The position numbers and the translations under genes were made by a program. DNA of 64,000 nucleotides, from contig CAKRQV010000002.1 of NCBI GenBank assembly GCA_934394565.1, forward strand, positions 142,915-206,914, read 5' to 3'. The number at the start of each line of letters is the position of its first letter. The first letter of the stretch is position 1. Below, one piece after another: positions 1-9,046 of the stretch. The notes beneath the pieces are model-generated. The model worked only from the letters and a program-made list of their open reading frames with translations. It was not told the origin of the DNA and ran no database searches. The stretch comes from an uncultured Lachnospiraceae bacterium (lineage in GTDB: Bacteria; Bacillota; Clostridia; Lachnospirales; Lachnospiraceae).

Positions 1-1561
1 GTGCCATCTCAATGGATACGGAGCCTGTACCTGCACCCACATCATAAATAATGGCATCTTTTGTCAGATGCAGCTTGGAAATGGAGGCTGTACGCACTTC
101 CTCCTTTGTCATGGGCACTTTATCTCTTAAAAACAGCTCATCCGACATGCCATGGGTCACAATACAGCCTGCAGCCTGTGGATTTTCTACATAGATCACA
201 CAAAGCGGATCTGTCTCAATTCCCACAAAATCTGCAGCTGTTCCTGTCTGTATCCGTTCATCTGGATAGGAGAGTTTTTCTCCCACAGATACCTGTACAT
301 CTCCCATACCGTAAAAAACCAGCTGATTGCATAACAGGCTCACTCCCTCAGAGGTTCCAAGGATTGCATAGATTTTTTCATGTTTTCTGATATGGCCGAT
401 CAGATTGACATCTCGTCCATGGACACTGAAAGGTACAACATCTTCCCAGGGCAGGCCAAGCTTCGCCATAAAAGCCACCATGGAAGAAATACCGGGCACG
501 ATATCTACAGACATATCCTCCTTCAATATATCCAGGAGTTTCCTGGCTCCGCTGTAAAAGCCAACATCGCCCGACAAAGCCACAGCAATCCTTTCAAATT
601 CCGGATGTTCTTTGATATAATCACGGATTTTTACCGGATCATAGGCTGTATATACAGCCTGTCCCTGCATAGCCACACAGTCTGTCATCCGTTTTGCACC
701 AATGATCAGATCCGCACGGGCAAAACATTCCGTTGCAGCCTGGGTACGCTCTTTATCCGCCCCCGGGCCTATACCAACCAGAGATACCTGCTGCTTTACA
801 TGCAGATTCAGTCGGTCGATCAGCTCTTTTTTACAGGCAATAAAACTATAGCCTTCTTCTTTTACCGGACGTCCGACAACAACGAGTTTCGCCCCTGCTG
901 CTTTGGCCGCCTGGACTTTTTCCGGAAAGCCACCGTTTTTTCCGGCTTCTTTTGTCACCAGATAACGGATATCGTATTGTCTCAGAATAGCTGTATTCAT
1001 CTCCACGGAAAAAGGTCCCTGCATACAGATCAGATGTTTTCCAGTAAAACCAAGGTCTGCACACTCTCTGGCCACCTCCGGCAGAGACAGTACTCTGGCA
1101 TAGACGCGCTCTTCAAATCCGGGGATCTGTGTGTAGGCTTTCAGCTCTTTGCTGCCTGTGGCTGCAAGAATGTTTCCGTTGGTCCCTTTCAGCCACTGTG
1201 CTGCCTCATCCACACTGTCCACGCAGACAACATCGTCCATACTCCAGTCCTCGCTTGCCCGCACCAGACGCAGGCAGGGAATACTTTTCTTTTCACAGGC
1301 ACTGCGGATATTTTCTGTTACAACCTGTGCATATGGATGGGTGGCATCCACCACAACAGTGAACATTTCCCTGTCCAGCAATGCTTCCATCTCTTCTTCT
1401 GTCAGACGGTCATGGGAAACTTCCAGATGACCGCCCTTTGGCAAAAGGCTCTCACCGTATTCCGTTGCCACACAGATATGGGTAGCCACATCCTGTGCAT
1501 CCAGAAACTCGGCAATTTTTCTGCCCTCTATCGTTCCTGCAAAAACCAGTACTTTTTGCAT
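1..1561 (-). CDS. CbiJ-CbiE-CbiT fusion (precorrin-6A reductase / C5,15-methyltransferase / C12-decarboxylase), 3' part outside window
   Basis: One continuous minus-strand frame starts at ATG 1559-1561 (MQKVLVFAGTIEGRKIAEFL) and runs off the left edge. I checked the frame at three points (1561, 889 and 112 share one phase). Residues about 1-250 match cobalt-precorrin-6A reductase (CbiJ/CobK), with a Rossmann-like start and a DATHPYA segment. From about 260 a CbiE-type SAM methyltransferase begins (VSLVGIGPGADKERTQAA). After about 460 comes CbiT, ending at the edge in the SAM-binding motif VGAGTGSVSIEMA. The enzymes act on consecutive precorrin-6/7/8 steps, so the fusion may channel intermediates. 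CbiE-CbiT fusion (CobL) is well known; the extra N-terminal CbiJ is less usual. It starts 22 nt after cobJ and is last in the visible operon. The start codon is supported by family alignment rather than by a strong ribosome site. Confidence 0.9.
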   Translation of the reverse strand, partial: MQKVLVFAGTIEGRKIAEFLDAQDVATHICVATEYGESLLPKGGHLEVSHDRLTEEEMEALLDREMFTVVVDATHPYAQVVTENIRSACEKKSIPCLRLVRASEDWSMDDVVCVDSVDEAAQWLKGTNGNILAATGSKELKAYTQIPGFEERVYARVLSLPEVARECADLGFTGKHLICMQGPFSVEMNTAILRQYDIRYLVTKEAGKNGGFPEKVQAAKAAGAKLVVVGRPVKEEGYSFIACKKELIDRLNLHVKQQVSLVGIGPGADKERTQAATECFARADLIIGAKRMTDCVAMQGQAVYTAYDPVKIRDYIKEHPEFERIAVALSGDVGFYSGARKLLDILKEDMSVDIVPGISSMVAFMAKLGLPWEDVVPFSVHGRDVNLIGHIRKHEKIYAILGTSEGVSLLCNQLVFYGMGDVQVSVGEKLSYPDERIQTGTAADFVGIETDPLCVIYVENPQAAGCIVTHGMSDELFLRDKVPMTKEEVRTASISKLHLTKDAIIYDVGAGTGSVSIEMA

Positions 1562-1583
1562 TTTTCTCACGCTCTCTTTTCTG

Positions 1584-2321
1584 TCAGTCCTGCACGCCTT
1601 TGTATCCGCGTGGTGTCACCATCTTACCGGCAATCTCTTTTGTCTGGGAATTGCCGACAAATACGGTAGTAAACATATCGACCGGTGTATCTCTCAGTTC
1701 TTTTAACGTCATCACACGGTAATCCTGTCCCTCACGGCCGATATTGCCCACAATACCACAGACAGTCTCCGGTGACTTGTACTGCATCATCAGATCACAG
1801 GCTTTCTGGAGATAGTCGTGACGCTTTTTACTGGACGGATTGTACAGGCAGATCCCCATATCCGCATCGGAAGCGGCCAGAAGACGTTTTTCGATCTTTT
1901 CCCATGGTGTCAGCAGATCGCTTAAAGAGATCAGGCAGAAATCATGGATCAGCGGAGCACCGAGTACCGCCGCGCCACCGAGGGCGGCCGTCACACCCGG
2001 CACGATTTCCAGCTCTGTTTCCGGATATTTTACACCGACTTCGTACATCAGACCAGCCATACCGTATACACCGGCATCACCGCTGCAGATCATGGAAACA
2101 GTCTTGCCTTTTTTTGCCTCTTCAAAAGCAATCACACAGCGATCCACCTCTTTTTTCATCGGTGTCGTCATAAATTCCTTACCTGCAAAATGCTCTCGCA
2201 CCAGATCTACATATACCGTATATCCGATGATCACATCACTGGCTTCCAGCGCATGAATGGCTTTTAATGTCATCTGCTCATATTCTCCGGGGCCGATGCC
2301 CACTACATATATCTTACTCAA
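1584..2321 (-). CDS. cobJ: Precorrin-3B C17-methyltransferase
   Basis: The 245-residue SAM-dependent methyltransferase of the tetrapyrrole family opens with YVVGIGPGEYEQMT, the family's N-terminal glycine motif, and carries the central CSGDAGVYGMAGLMYEV block and EIVPGVTAALGGAAVLGAPL, typical of CobJ/CbiH. It methylates C17 with ring contraction of (cobalt-)precorrin-3 in the anaerobic B12 route. Its start lies inside the end of cbiG (8-nt overlap), which suggests translational coupling. The ending around LYNPSSKKR and GNSQT is normal for the family, and the length is close to the usual 240-250 residues. Bacteria using the cbi route call it cbiH; the name choice is conventional. Confidence 0.93.
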   Translation of the reverse strand: MSKIYVVGIGPGEYEQMTLKAIHALEASDVIIGYTVYVDLVREHFAGKEFMTTPMKKEVDRCVIAFEEAKKGKTVSMICSGDAGVYGMAGLMYEVGVKYPETELEIVPGVTAALGGAAVLGAPLIHDFCLISLSDLLTPWEKIEKRLLAASDADMGICLYNPSSKKRHDYLQKACDLMMQYKSPETVCGIVGNIGREGQDYRVMTLKELRDTPVDMFTTVFVGNSQTKEIAGKMVTPRGYKGVQD

Positions 2322-3369
2322 AATGAATCCTCCTGTTTATTACGGCCACAGCGGCTGTCACGCCGTCCTGTGGTATTTTCTTTATGATCAGTTTTCCGCC
2401 CTCAGCGGCATGGACGGCACTGCGTTCGCAGACATTATCCACGCCTGTGACACTGCTGACAAACGACGACGGGGTAAATTCTCCCTGTACATCTTTCAGT
2501 TCTTTGGCACTGTAACAGACAAAGGGAACCTTTAGCGACTGTGCCAGACCGTGCAGTGCAGCTTCATCCTTTTTCAGGTCTATACTGGACAGACAGGCAA
2601 ATGCACGGCGATCCAGACTGTTTTGCTCCAATACCCTGGCAAACAAAGCATCCACCCGTTCTTTCGGTGTATCCCGCCGACATCCCATGCCAAGGCAGAG
2701 AATCTTTGGAACCAGACGCAATGTATGTGCAAACAGCTTTTCTGTATGTACGCCGATACTGATCCCCAGCTGCAGGCAGGCAGCGTCTTCTTTTGACTGT
2801 ACTGCCACAAGCCCTTTTGGCAGGTTCTCATCTGCAATGGGCAGTTCACTGTATACACCGACCGGATGTCCGGCCAAAAGCGCGGCACTGACCTCTTTGG
2901 CCAGTCCCATACTGTCGATGACAAGTCCGTTTTTCTTTGCAAAGACATCTACGGCAAACCGGGCATGTATATCCGTTGCTGTCGTTACGACAGGAATACT
3001 GCCCATATATCCGGCTATTTCCGTTGCATAGCCATTTGCGCCGCCCAGATGCCCGGACAAAAGTGGAATACAGTACTTTGCCATTTCATCCAGAACCACT
3101 ACGGCCGGATCCGTCTTTTTGCTGTTTACTGACGCGGCAATTCCCCGTACGGCAATACCAATAGCTCCCACAAAAACCAAAAGATCCTCTGTCCAGTGTT
3201 CCCTGGTCCACTGCGGAAGTCTGTCCGTAATGTTTGTAAAACGCTCATCCTCCACCGCATATTTTGTTTTTATGTACAACTCGCAGCTGCCGGATGCCGA
3301 CAGACTGTCTGCTACGCGCAGTGCTGTTTTTCTTCCTGTTTCCGAAAAACAAACGATGGCTGCTTTCAT
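2314..3369 (-). CDS. cbiG: Cobalt-precorrin-5A hydrolase
   Basis: The 351-residue protein has the CbiG layout: an N-terminal domain, the central motifs FVGAIGIAVRGIA and PLLSGHLGGANGYA, and a C-terminal domain with LGMGCRRDTP and SSVTGVDNVCERSA. CbiG opens the delta-lactone of cobalt-precorrin-5A and releases acetaldehyde, a step specific to the anaerobic B12 pathway. Start ATG at 3369 follows AAAGGAGACCGT. It overlaps cobJ by 8 nt. The 92 nt separating it from cbiF upstream are T-rich on the plus strand and hold no clear internal promoter or riboswitch. Confidence 0.93.
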   Translation of the reverse strand: MKAAIVCFSETGRKTALRVADSLSASGSCELYIKTKYAVEDERFTNITDRLPQWTREHWTEDLLVFVGAIGIAVRGIAASVNSKKTDPAVVVLDEMAKYCIPLLSGHLGGANGYATEIAGYMGSIPVVTTATDIHARFAVDVFAKKNGLVIDSMGLAKEVSAALLAGHPVGVYSELPIADENLPKGLVAVQSKEDAACLQLGISIGVHTEKLFAHTLRLVPKILCLGMGCRRDTPKERVDALFARVLEQNSLDRRAFACLSSIDLKKDEAALHGLAQSLKVPFVCYSAKELKDVQGEFTPSSFVSSVTGVDNVCERSAVHAAEGGKLIIKKIPQDGVTAAVAVINRRIHFE

Positions 3370-3461
3370 ACGGTCTCCTTTGTATACAAAATCTGCTTCA
3401 TCACTGTCTGTGATTTTTTCTCATACAGTAGCAATCGTCTTTTTACCTGCTGCCCTTTGTT

Positions 3462-4220
3462 TTATTTCGTTGCTTCACGGAATTCCGTTGTGAATGCCGG
3501 ATTATACAATTCGGAACGATTATACTCAGTATGGGTCACCACGTCACCGATGATCATCAGCGCGGTCTTTGTTACGTTGTTTTTTCTGGCAGTTTCTGCC
3601 AGTGTGCCTACCGTACAGATATATTTTCTCTCATCCGGCCAGGTAGCCTTATAAACAATCGCTGCAGGTGTATCTTTTGTATAACCTCCGGCGATCAGAC
3701 GTTCGGACAGCTCATCCAGCATAGTTGTGGAAAGGAAAACGACCATCGTTGCCTGATGTGCAGCGAAAGATTCTATACTTTCCTTTGCCGGTACCGGTGT
3801 ACGCCCGGCCATACGGGTAATAATCACACTCTGAGAAACATCCGGAAGCGTATACTCCAGATCCAGTGCACTGGCCGCACCACAGAACGAGCTGACACCC
3901 GGCGTGGAATCGTATTTTATCTTCTTTTCATCCAGTACATCCATCTGTTCGCGGATCGCACCGTACAGACACGGATCGCCCGTATGCAGACGCACCGTCA
4001 TCAGACCGTCTGCTTCTGCTTTAAACATTACATCGAGAACTTCTTCCAGCGTCATTTTTGCACTGTTATAGATCTGACAGTCTTCCTTTGCATAGTCCAG
4101 AAGCTGCGGATTCACTAAGGAACCTGCATAAATAATCACATCTGCTTCTTCCAGAAATTTTTTACCGCGAATTGTAATCAGATCCGGTGCTCCGGATCCT
4201 GCACCTACAAAATGAATCAT
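3462..4220 (-). CDS. cbiF: Cobalt-precorrin-4 C11-methyltransferase
   Basis: The 252-residue tetrapyrrole methylase starts MIHFVGAGSGAPDLITIRG, the characteristic CbiF/CobM opening (GAGxGxPDLIT), and carries VRLHTGDPCLYGAIREQ and STPGVSSFCGAASAL. It transfers a methyl group from SAM to C11 of cobalt-precorrin-4. The C-terminal half contains the ARKNNVTKTALMIIGDV block shared by the family. It lies 19 nt after cbiL, in the order cbiD-cbiL-cbiF-cbiG-cobJ. Nothing is abnormal in length or motifs. Confidence 0.94.
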   Translation of the reverse strand: MIHFVGAGSGAPDLITIRGKKFLEEADVIIYAGSLVNPQLLDYAKEDCQIYNSAKMTLEEVLDVMFKAEADGLMTVRLHTGDPCLYGAIREQMDVLDEKKIKYDSTPGVSSFCGAASALDLEYTLPDVSQSVIITRMAGRTPVPAKESIESFAAHQATMVVFLSTTMLDELSERLIAGGYTKDTPAAIVYKATWPDERKYICTVGTLAETARKNNVTKTALMIIGDVVTHTEYNRSELYNPAFTTEFREATK

Positions 4221-4239
4221 AGTTTTCTCCCTTGTATGA

Positions 4240-4932
4240 TTAATTTTCTTTTTTGTCTTTGATAATAATCAGTGAGTAGTATCCGGCATCATCCGGGATC
4301 TCTTCTACTCCCCGGTAGATCTTTTCATCCGGCATACCGCAGTTTTCGATCATGACAGCTGTTGCACCAAGCTTTTTCAGAGTCTTTTTGACCTCAGCCA
4401 TCTTTTTTCCGGCTTTCATCAGGACTTTTGTGCCCGGAAGCTGTAAGGCCTCCTCAATCTGATAGGACGCCGGAATTACATGCAGTTCTTCTGCCTTTTC
4501 CACCAGACCGATATTCAGTCTTGCAGCTACGGCACAGAAAGATGTGATACCGCTGACGATCTCTGTCGGATAACCCATGGCCTCCACACGCTGATGCACA
4601 TAGAGATATGTAGAATATACCGTTGTATCGCCAAGTGTCAGAAATACAACATCTTTGCCCTGATCCAGCACTTCGGCTACGGCCTTTGCACCTTTTTCAT
4701 GGCTTTCTTTTAATTTTACAGGATCTTTTGTCATCGGCATTTCTACCGGCAGAAGCTCTTTGTCTGCCAGCTGAGGATAGGCCTGTACAACGATCTTGTA
4801 TGCAATGGTATTTTCCGGTACAGTACCCGGTACTGCGATCACCGGAGATTCTTTAATCAGGCGAAGCGCCTTTAATGTCAAAAGCTCGGGATCTCCCGGT
4901 CCTACACCTACACCATATAATTTACCAGTCAT
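4240..4932 (-). CDS. cbiL: Cobalt-precorrin-2 C20-methyltransferase
   Basis: The 230-residue tetrapyrrole methylase opens GKLYGVGVGPGDPELLTLKA and has the TLGDTTVYSTYLYVHQRV motif and EIVSGITSFCAVAARLNI, all typical of CbiL/CobI. It methylates C20, the first committed SAM-dependent step after (cobalt-)sirohydrochlorin. It lies 36 nt after cbiD and 19 nt before cbiF. The protein is slightly short of the usual 235-240 residues but has all the family blocks, and its lysine-rich end is ordinary. Confidence 0.93.
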   Translation of the reverse strand: MTGKLYGVGVGPGDPELLTLKALRLIKESPVIAVPGTVPENTIAYKIVVQAYPQLADKELLPVEMPMTKDPVKLKESHEKGAKAVAEVLDQGKDVVFLTLGDTTVYSTYLYVHQRVEAMGYPTEIVSGITSFCAVAARLNIGLVEKAEELHVIPASYQIEEALQLPGTKVLMKAGKKMAEVKKTLKKLGATAVMIENCGMPDEKIYRGVEEIPDDAGYYSLIIIKDKKEN

Positions 4933-4968
4933 TTATTTTTCTCCCTGTTCTTTTACTTGCTGCGTATG

Positions 4969-6078
4969 TCACAGCTGTTTTTTCTGTGCATTGATATAAG
5001 CTTTAAGCTCCGGCACGTGTTCCGTCTCCCCAAGCATACCGTGTACGCTGGAAAACAGGATCGCAGCAACTTTTACTTCACCTTTTGCACGATGGTCCAG
5101 ATAATACTCTACTTTTTTAAGTACAACCTGCATGAAGTCCTCTGTGAGATTTTTTTCATAGAGGATATCAAGAGCTTCCTCAGTCGTTATCGTATCAAGA
5201 ATACGCTTTGCCGTTTCCAGATCAGCACCGGCACGGATCGCCTGGGCGGCCATCAGTTCGGCACGGCTGTCGGCATGCATGGAATGGGTATTCATGATAC
5301 CGCCTGATACCTTGATAAACTTTCCGATATGTGCGATAAACAGGATCCCTTTTACACCGAGCTCTCTGGCAAAATCCAGCGTTTCCCCTACATAATTACT
5401 GCATTTCATTGCGTAGTCGAGTCTGATGTCTTTCTGCTCCTGTGAAAAAACCTCGCCATAGTTACCGGGGGTAATTACGAGATAGTCTCCGCCGTTGGCC
5501 TTCAGCATACGCATCTCGACACGGATGCTCTCGATCAGGGCGGCTTCGCTCATAGGCACAACGATACCGGATGTTCCCAGTATGGATATGCCACCGACAA
5601 TACCGAGCCGGGGATTGAAGGTTTTGCGTGCTGTCTTTTCTCCGCCTGGCACGCTGATCACAACATCGATCCCTCCGGTATAGTCTGCTTTCTGCATCAT
5701 TTCTGTCACGTTTTCAGTGATCATTTCCCGCGGTACACGGTTGATCGCTGCTGCCCCGACAGGCTGCTGCAAACCTTTACGGGTCACTCGTCCGACACCC
5801 TGTCCACCATCGATATGCACACCTGGCTCTTCTGTACGTTTTACACTTGCATACACAAGAAGCCCCGTTGTTACATCCGGATCATCCCCACCGTCCTTTC
5901 GCACAGCACAGGTCACCTTCTCCGGCTCTATGGTAATATCTTCGATCTGCAGATGAAGCAGCACACCCTTCGGTGTCCTCAATGCTGTTTCTTCTGTTCT
6001 GTTTCCTGTCAGCAGCATATATGTGGCTGCCTTTGCAGCGGCTGCAGCACAGGAACCTGTCGTGTATCCCGTTCGCAT
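4969..6078 (-). CDS. cbiD: Cobalt-precorrin-5B C1-methyltransferase
   Basis: The 369-residue protein starts MRTGYTTGSCAAAAAKAA, the conserved CbiD N-terminus. I chose ATG 6078 over an in-frame ATG 63 nt upstream because AGGAGG lies 6 nt before it and the extra residues do not match the family. Other blocks are GGDDPDVTTG, GVGRVTRKGLQQPVG and LGIVGGISILGTSGIV. CbiD methylates C1 in the anaerobic pathway. It is the first gene of the visible cbi operon. A consensus promoter sits about 60 nt upstream, and I see no cobalamin-riboswitch-like leader between promoter and start. Confidence 0.94.
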   Translation of the reverse strand: MRTGYTTGSCAAAAAKAATYMLLTGNRTEETALRTPKGVLLHLQIEDITIEPEKVTCAVRKDGGDDPDVTTGLLVYASVKRTEEPGVHIDGGQGVGRVTRKGLQQPVGAAAINRVPREMITENVTEMMQKADYTGGIDVVISVPGGEKTARKTFNPRLGIVGGISILGTSGIVVPMSEAALIESIRVEMRMLKANGGDYLVITPGNYGEVFSQEQKDIRLDYAMKCSNYVGETLDFARELGVKGILFIAHIGKFIKVSGGIMNTHSMHADSRAELMAAQAIRAGADLETAKRILDTITTEEALDILYEKNLTEDFMQVVLKKVEYYLDHRAKGEVKVAAILFSSVHGMLGETEHVPELKAYINAQKKQL

Positions 6079-6140
6079 GTTGTCCTCCTGTCGGTGATTT
6101 TGGGCAGAAAATCCCTTACCCACATAAAAAACCATCCTCA

Positions 6141-6169
6141 ATTATACTATCAGAGCATGGGACTGTCAA
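6141..6169 (-). promoter_or_regulatory. SigA-type promoter of the cbi operon
   Basis: On the minus strand TTGACA (6164-6169) and TATAAT (6141-6146) are separated by exactly 17 bp, a perfect consensus. Transcription would start near 6134, leaving a leader of only about 55 nt before cbiD. That is too short for a cobalamin riboswitch, which normally needs about 200 nt. The space between here and the spoIVA stop (6170-6291) holds a GC-rich hairpin on the minus strand near 6233-6256 but no U tract. Confidence 0.8.
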
Positions 6170-6291
6170 TTATGATTGGTTATAGTGTCAAATTTGTATT
6201 GGGAATGGATAGGGATTATGGGCAGTTTGACAGAGGGGAGGACCGGCGTCCCCCCAGGCGAATACAGCAAATGTCGTCCGTCAGTCACACT

Positions 6292-7761
6292 TCATATGAT
6301 AATACAAATCATCCCACCCTTGGAATCATTCACAATCTTCTTCATCGTACTCTGCAGCTTCGTCTGACTCTCCGTACTGATATTGGCCACTTTCGTCTGT
6401 ATGCCCTCTTCCATCAGCTGCTCTATGCTCTTTCCAAAAATTTTCACATCCATAAGATCTTCACCCTGCGCACTTTTCTCTTCGATAAATTTGATCAGGT
6501 CATTGGCCTGTTCTTCACTGCCTACGATCGGTGCTACTTCCGTTTCGATATCGGCCCGGATCATATGCACGGTCGGACTGGCAGCTTTCAAGCGCACACC
6601 ATATCGACTGCCCTGATGAATAACTTCGGGTGTATCCACCCGTATCTCTTCCCTCAGTGGCAATACAACACCGTAGCCTGACTGCCGCACGGATTCCACG
6701 GCAGACAGCACCCGGTCATACTCCGTTTTCTTTGTACTCAGCTGACGAAGCAGCCGCACCAGATCGTATTCGCCGTCGATCTGTGTGCCCGTCAGCTCCG
6801 TCAGCGTCCGATAATAATATTCTTCCTTAAGTTCCAGCCGTACATCCACACTTCCGGTGGATGTATCTATATTCTCATATCCGCAGTACCGGATGCTGTC
6901 ATCAACTGCTGTCAGTGGACAGGTGCGTACATCCCGCATATGCACAAGTCCTTCTGCCATATGTCTGGCACAGGCAAGCAGCTTTTGTTTCAGCGGATGG
7001 TTTGTCGGCAGGATTTCCGCCCAGCGGGGAATATAAAAAGACAGTCGTAAAACAGGGAACTCGCTCAGTATCATTTCCAGAATTTTCAGTATATCCTCCT
7101 GTTTCAGCTGTTCGCAGTTGACAGCTGTCACCGGAACACCGTATTTTTCCTGCATACTCTTGATCAACAGCTTTGTTTCTTCCTTATAAGGTTTCTGTGT
7201 ATTCAGAAGGATCGCAAACGGTTTTTTTGCCGCCTGCAGCTCTGCTATTGTCTTTTCTTCAGCCGGGACAAAGTTTTCCCTTGGGATCTCACCAAAAGAG
7301 CCATCTGTTGTCACCATAATACCGACTGTGGCATGTTCCCGGATAACTTTCTGGGTACCATAATCGGCTGCCTTTCCAAAAGGCATCTCCTGTTTTGACC
7401 ATGGAGTTTTTACCAGCCGTTCCTGGTCATTTTCGCGGCTGCCTGTTGCATCTTTAACCAGGAAGCCGACGCAGTCAATCATACGCAGCTTCAGCGACAG
7501 CTCTTCTGTGATATGGATCTGCACAGCCTCCCGTGGAATGAACTTTGGTTCTACGGTTGTAATCATTTTGCCGGATCCACTGACCGGAAGCTGATCCATT
7601 GTCTCTTTTCTTGTATTTTCCTCCATATAAGCCAGTGCTGTCAGTTCCATAAAATGGCGGATAAAGGTGGACTTTCCGGTACGTACGGGGCCGACAATAC
7701 CGATCAGCAGCTGCCCGCCCGTTCTTTCTTTGAGATCGTGATATACAGAATATGCTTCCAC
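6292..7761 (-). CDS. spoIVA: Stage IV sporulation protein A (spore coat assembly ATPase)
   Basis: The 489-residue protein matches SpoIVA along its length. It has the N-terminal RTGG block, a Walker A motif GPVRTGKSTFIRHFMELT (residues about 24-41), a DCVGF segment, GSFGEIPRENF, and the conserved C-terminus ending GGMICIII. SpoIVA polymerises with ATP hydrolysis on the forespore outer membrane and forms the coat basement layer; its presence shows that the organism is a spore former. The start is GTG at 7759-7761, preceded by AGGAGG nine nt upstream. It should be made in the mother cell under SigE, but I could not identify a convincing SigE promoter in 7762-7954. Confidence 0.96.
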   Translation of the reverse strand: MEAYSVYHDLKERTGGQLLIGIVGPVRTGKSTFIRHFMELTALAYMEENTRKETMDQLPVSGSGKMITTVEPKFIPREAVQIHITEELSLKLRMIDCVGFLVKDATGSRENDQERLVKTPWSKQEMPFGKAADYGTQKVIREHATVGIMVTTDGSFGEIPRENFVPAEEKTIAELQAAKKPFAILLNTQKPYKEETKLLIKSMQEKYGVPVTAVNCEQLKQEDILKILEMILSEFPVLRLSFYIPRWAEILPTNHPLKQKLLACARHMAEGLVHMRDVRTCPLTAVDDSIRYCGYENIDTSTGSVDVRLELKEEYYYRTLTELTGTQIDGEYDLVRLLRQLSTKKTEYDRVLSAVESVRQSGYGVVLPLREEIRVDTPEVIHQGSRYGVRLKAASPTVHMIRADIETEVAPIVGSEEQANDLIKFIEEKSAQGEDLMDVKIFGKSIEQLMEEGIQTKVANISTESQTKLQSTMKKIVNDSKGGMICIII

Positions 7762-7954
7762 AGTGGATTACCTCCTGCTTTTACTTTTCACACGCTGATG
7801 CCGGGTTCGACAGGGTATGTACTGGTTTATCTATATGCCGGCGGATATTTTTCCAGAACTTTTTTTTAGATATCACCATAGCTAAAACAGAAAAATACAA
7901 TTTTAAAAAGCAATCAAAAGTTGTCCACCGAACCAATGACTGATATGCAATGCA

Positions 7955-7998
7955 ACAAAAACACCTGCCAGCGGCTGTACTTGCCACTGACAGGTGTC
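7955..7998 (-). terminator. Rho-independent terminator after the nucleoside hydrolase gene
   Basis: Read on the minus strand, ACACCTGTCAGTGGC pairs with GCCGCTGGCAGGTGT around a 7-nt loop, followed by TTTTTG. It ends the hydrolase transcript before the spoIVA upstream region. The rest of 7762-7954 is AT-rich and shows nothing else I can support. Confidence 0.85.
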
Positions 7999-8030
7999 TG
8001 TATTTTCACTTAATTTATATCGTCCTGTAT

Positions 8031-8972
8031 TCACTGTCGTACATCGTATGCCTGGATTTTTTCTTCCACAAGTTTCCAGAACCCCTGGGTATCCAGCTTT
8101 TCTGCCACAAAACAGTTTTTTTCTTTACCGCCTACATGGTAATAGTCACAGTATGTACGGCCATACCCTTCCTGCCTTGTACAGTCAATCGACACATGCA
8201 TTTCGCGGAAGGTCAAAAGCTCCGGCTTTAAAAGGATGGCCGCTGCCACCGGATCATGCAATGGTGCCCGTTTAGTTCCATATACGCTTTTTTCAGCTTC
8301 ACAGTACGGGATCATCAGATCTGTAAACAGCTTTGCAGCTACATTGGCATACGCGCCCATGCGCTCGATCGTATCCGCACCGCACAGAGCCTGCATCGTC
8401 ACATCAATACCGGCCATATACAGCGGACAGCCACTCTTCATAACGATATCGGCGGCCTCCGGATCAGCGTAGATGTTAAATTCTGCTGCAGGTGTCACAT
8501 TGCCAAGCGCCATCGAACCACCCATAAAGACGATACGTTCTATATGTTCCCGGATCTTTGGTTCCAGACGAAGAGCCATGGCAATATTGGTCATCGGGCC
8601 TGTCACCAGAAGTGTGACCGCCTCCTCTGCGCCAAGAAGCGTACGGGTCAGAAAGCTGACCGCATGTTCTTTTTCTATGGTTTTCGGCATTTTTTCTGAA
8701 GAAAAGCCATCCAGACCTGTCTTTCCGTGGATCTCCGGTGCAATCACCGGCTCCCGCAGAAGCGGTCCCTCACAACCTCTGTAGACACCCACCGGTATAT
8801 CCAGATAAGCACAGAGACGCTGTGTATTGTTCCAGGTATGGTCTACGGTATGATTTCCGGCTACAGTCGTGATGCCGAGCAGTTCATAGTCGCAGTCTCT
8901 GCCAAGCATCATGATGGCGATTGCATCATCACGTCCCGGGTCACAGTCCAGGATCAGTTGTCTTTTCTTCAT
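8031..8972 (-). CDS. Inosine/uridine-preferring nucleoside hydrolase family protein
   Basis: The 313-residue protein begins MKKRQLILDCDPGRDDAIAI; the DCDPGxDDA motif coordinates the catalytic calcium in this family. Further signatures are GNHTVDHTWNN, LVTGPMTNIAMAL, VFMGGSMALGNVTPAAEFN, and HDPVAAAIL near the C-terminus. It should hydrolyse ribonucleosides to base and ribose in the cytoplasm (purine or pyrimidine salvage). Substrate preference cannot be read from these motifs. Start ATG 8972 follows AAGGAGG 8 nt upstream; a longer in-frame start 45 nt upstream lacks a ribosome site. It lies 74 nt behind the ABC exporter genes and may be co-transcribed with them. Confidence 0.9.
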   Translation of the reverse strand: MKKRQLILDCDPGRDDAIAIMMLGRDCDYELLGITTVAGNHTVDHTWNNTQRLCAYLDIPVGVYRGCEGPLLREPVIAPEIHGKTGLDGFSSEKMPKTIEKEHAVSFLTRTLLGAEEAVTLLVTGPMTNIAMALRLEPKIREHIERIVFMGGSMALGNVTPAAEFNIYADPEAADIVMKSGCPLYMAGIDVTMQALCGADTIERMGAYANVAAKLFTDLMIPYCEAEKSVYGTKRAPLHDPVAAAILLKPELLTFREMHVSIDCTRQEGYGRTYCDYYHVGGKEKNCFVAEKLDTQGFWKLVEEKIQAYDVRQ

Positions 8973-9046
8973 AAAACCAGCCTCCTTTTTGCGTTTACAG
9001 TTTTTATACCTCTGCATCCCTGTACGGTCTGTCTGCCTTTTTTTAT

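Noticed and set aside
380..1669. A long plus-strand open frame (429 codons) opposite the cbi fusion gene
   Set aside because: It is antisense to a gene whose protein matches CbiJ-CbiE-CbiT throughout; the plus frame gives Cys/His/Phe-rich sequence with no family pattern.
6079..6291. Cobalamin riboswitch upstream of cbiD
   Set aside because: The promoter lies about 60 nt from the start codon and no B12-box-like sequence is visible.
7781..7987. 68-codon minus frame upstream of spoIVA
   Set aside because: It has no ribosome site, starts inside the upstream terminator region, and has no recognisable pattern.
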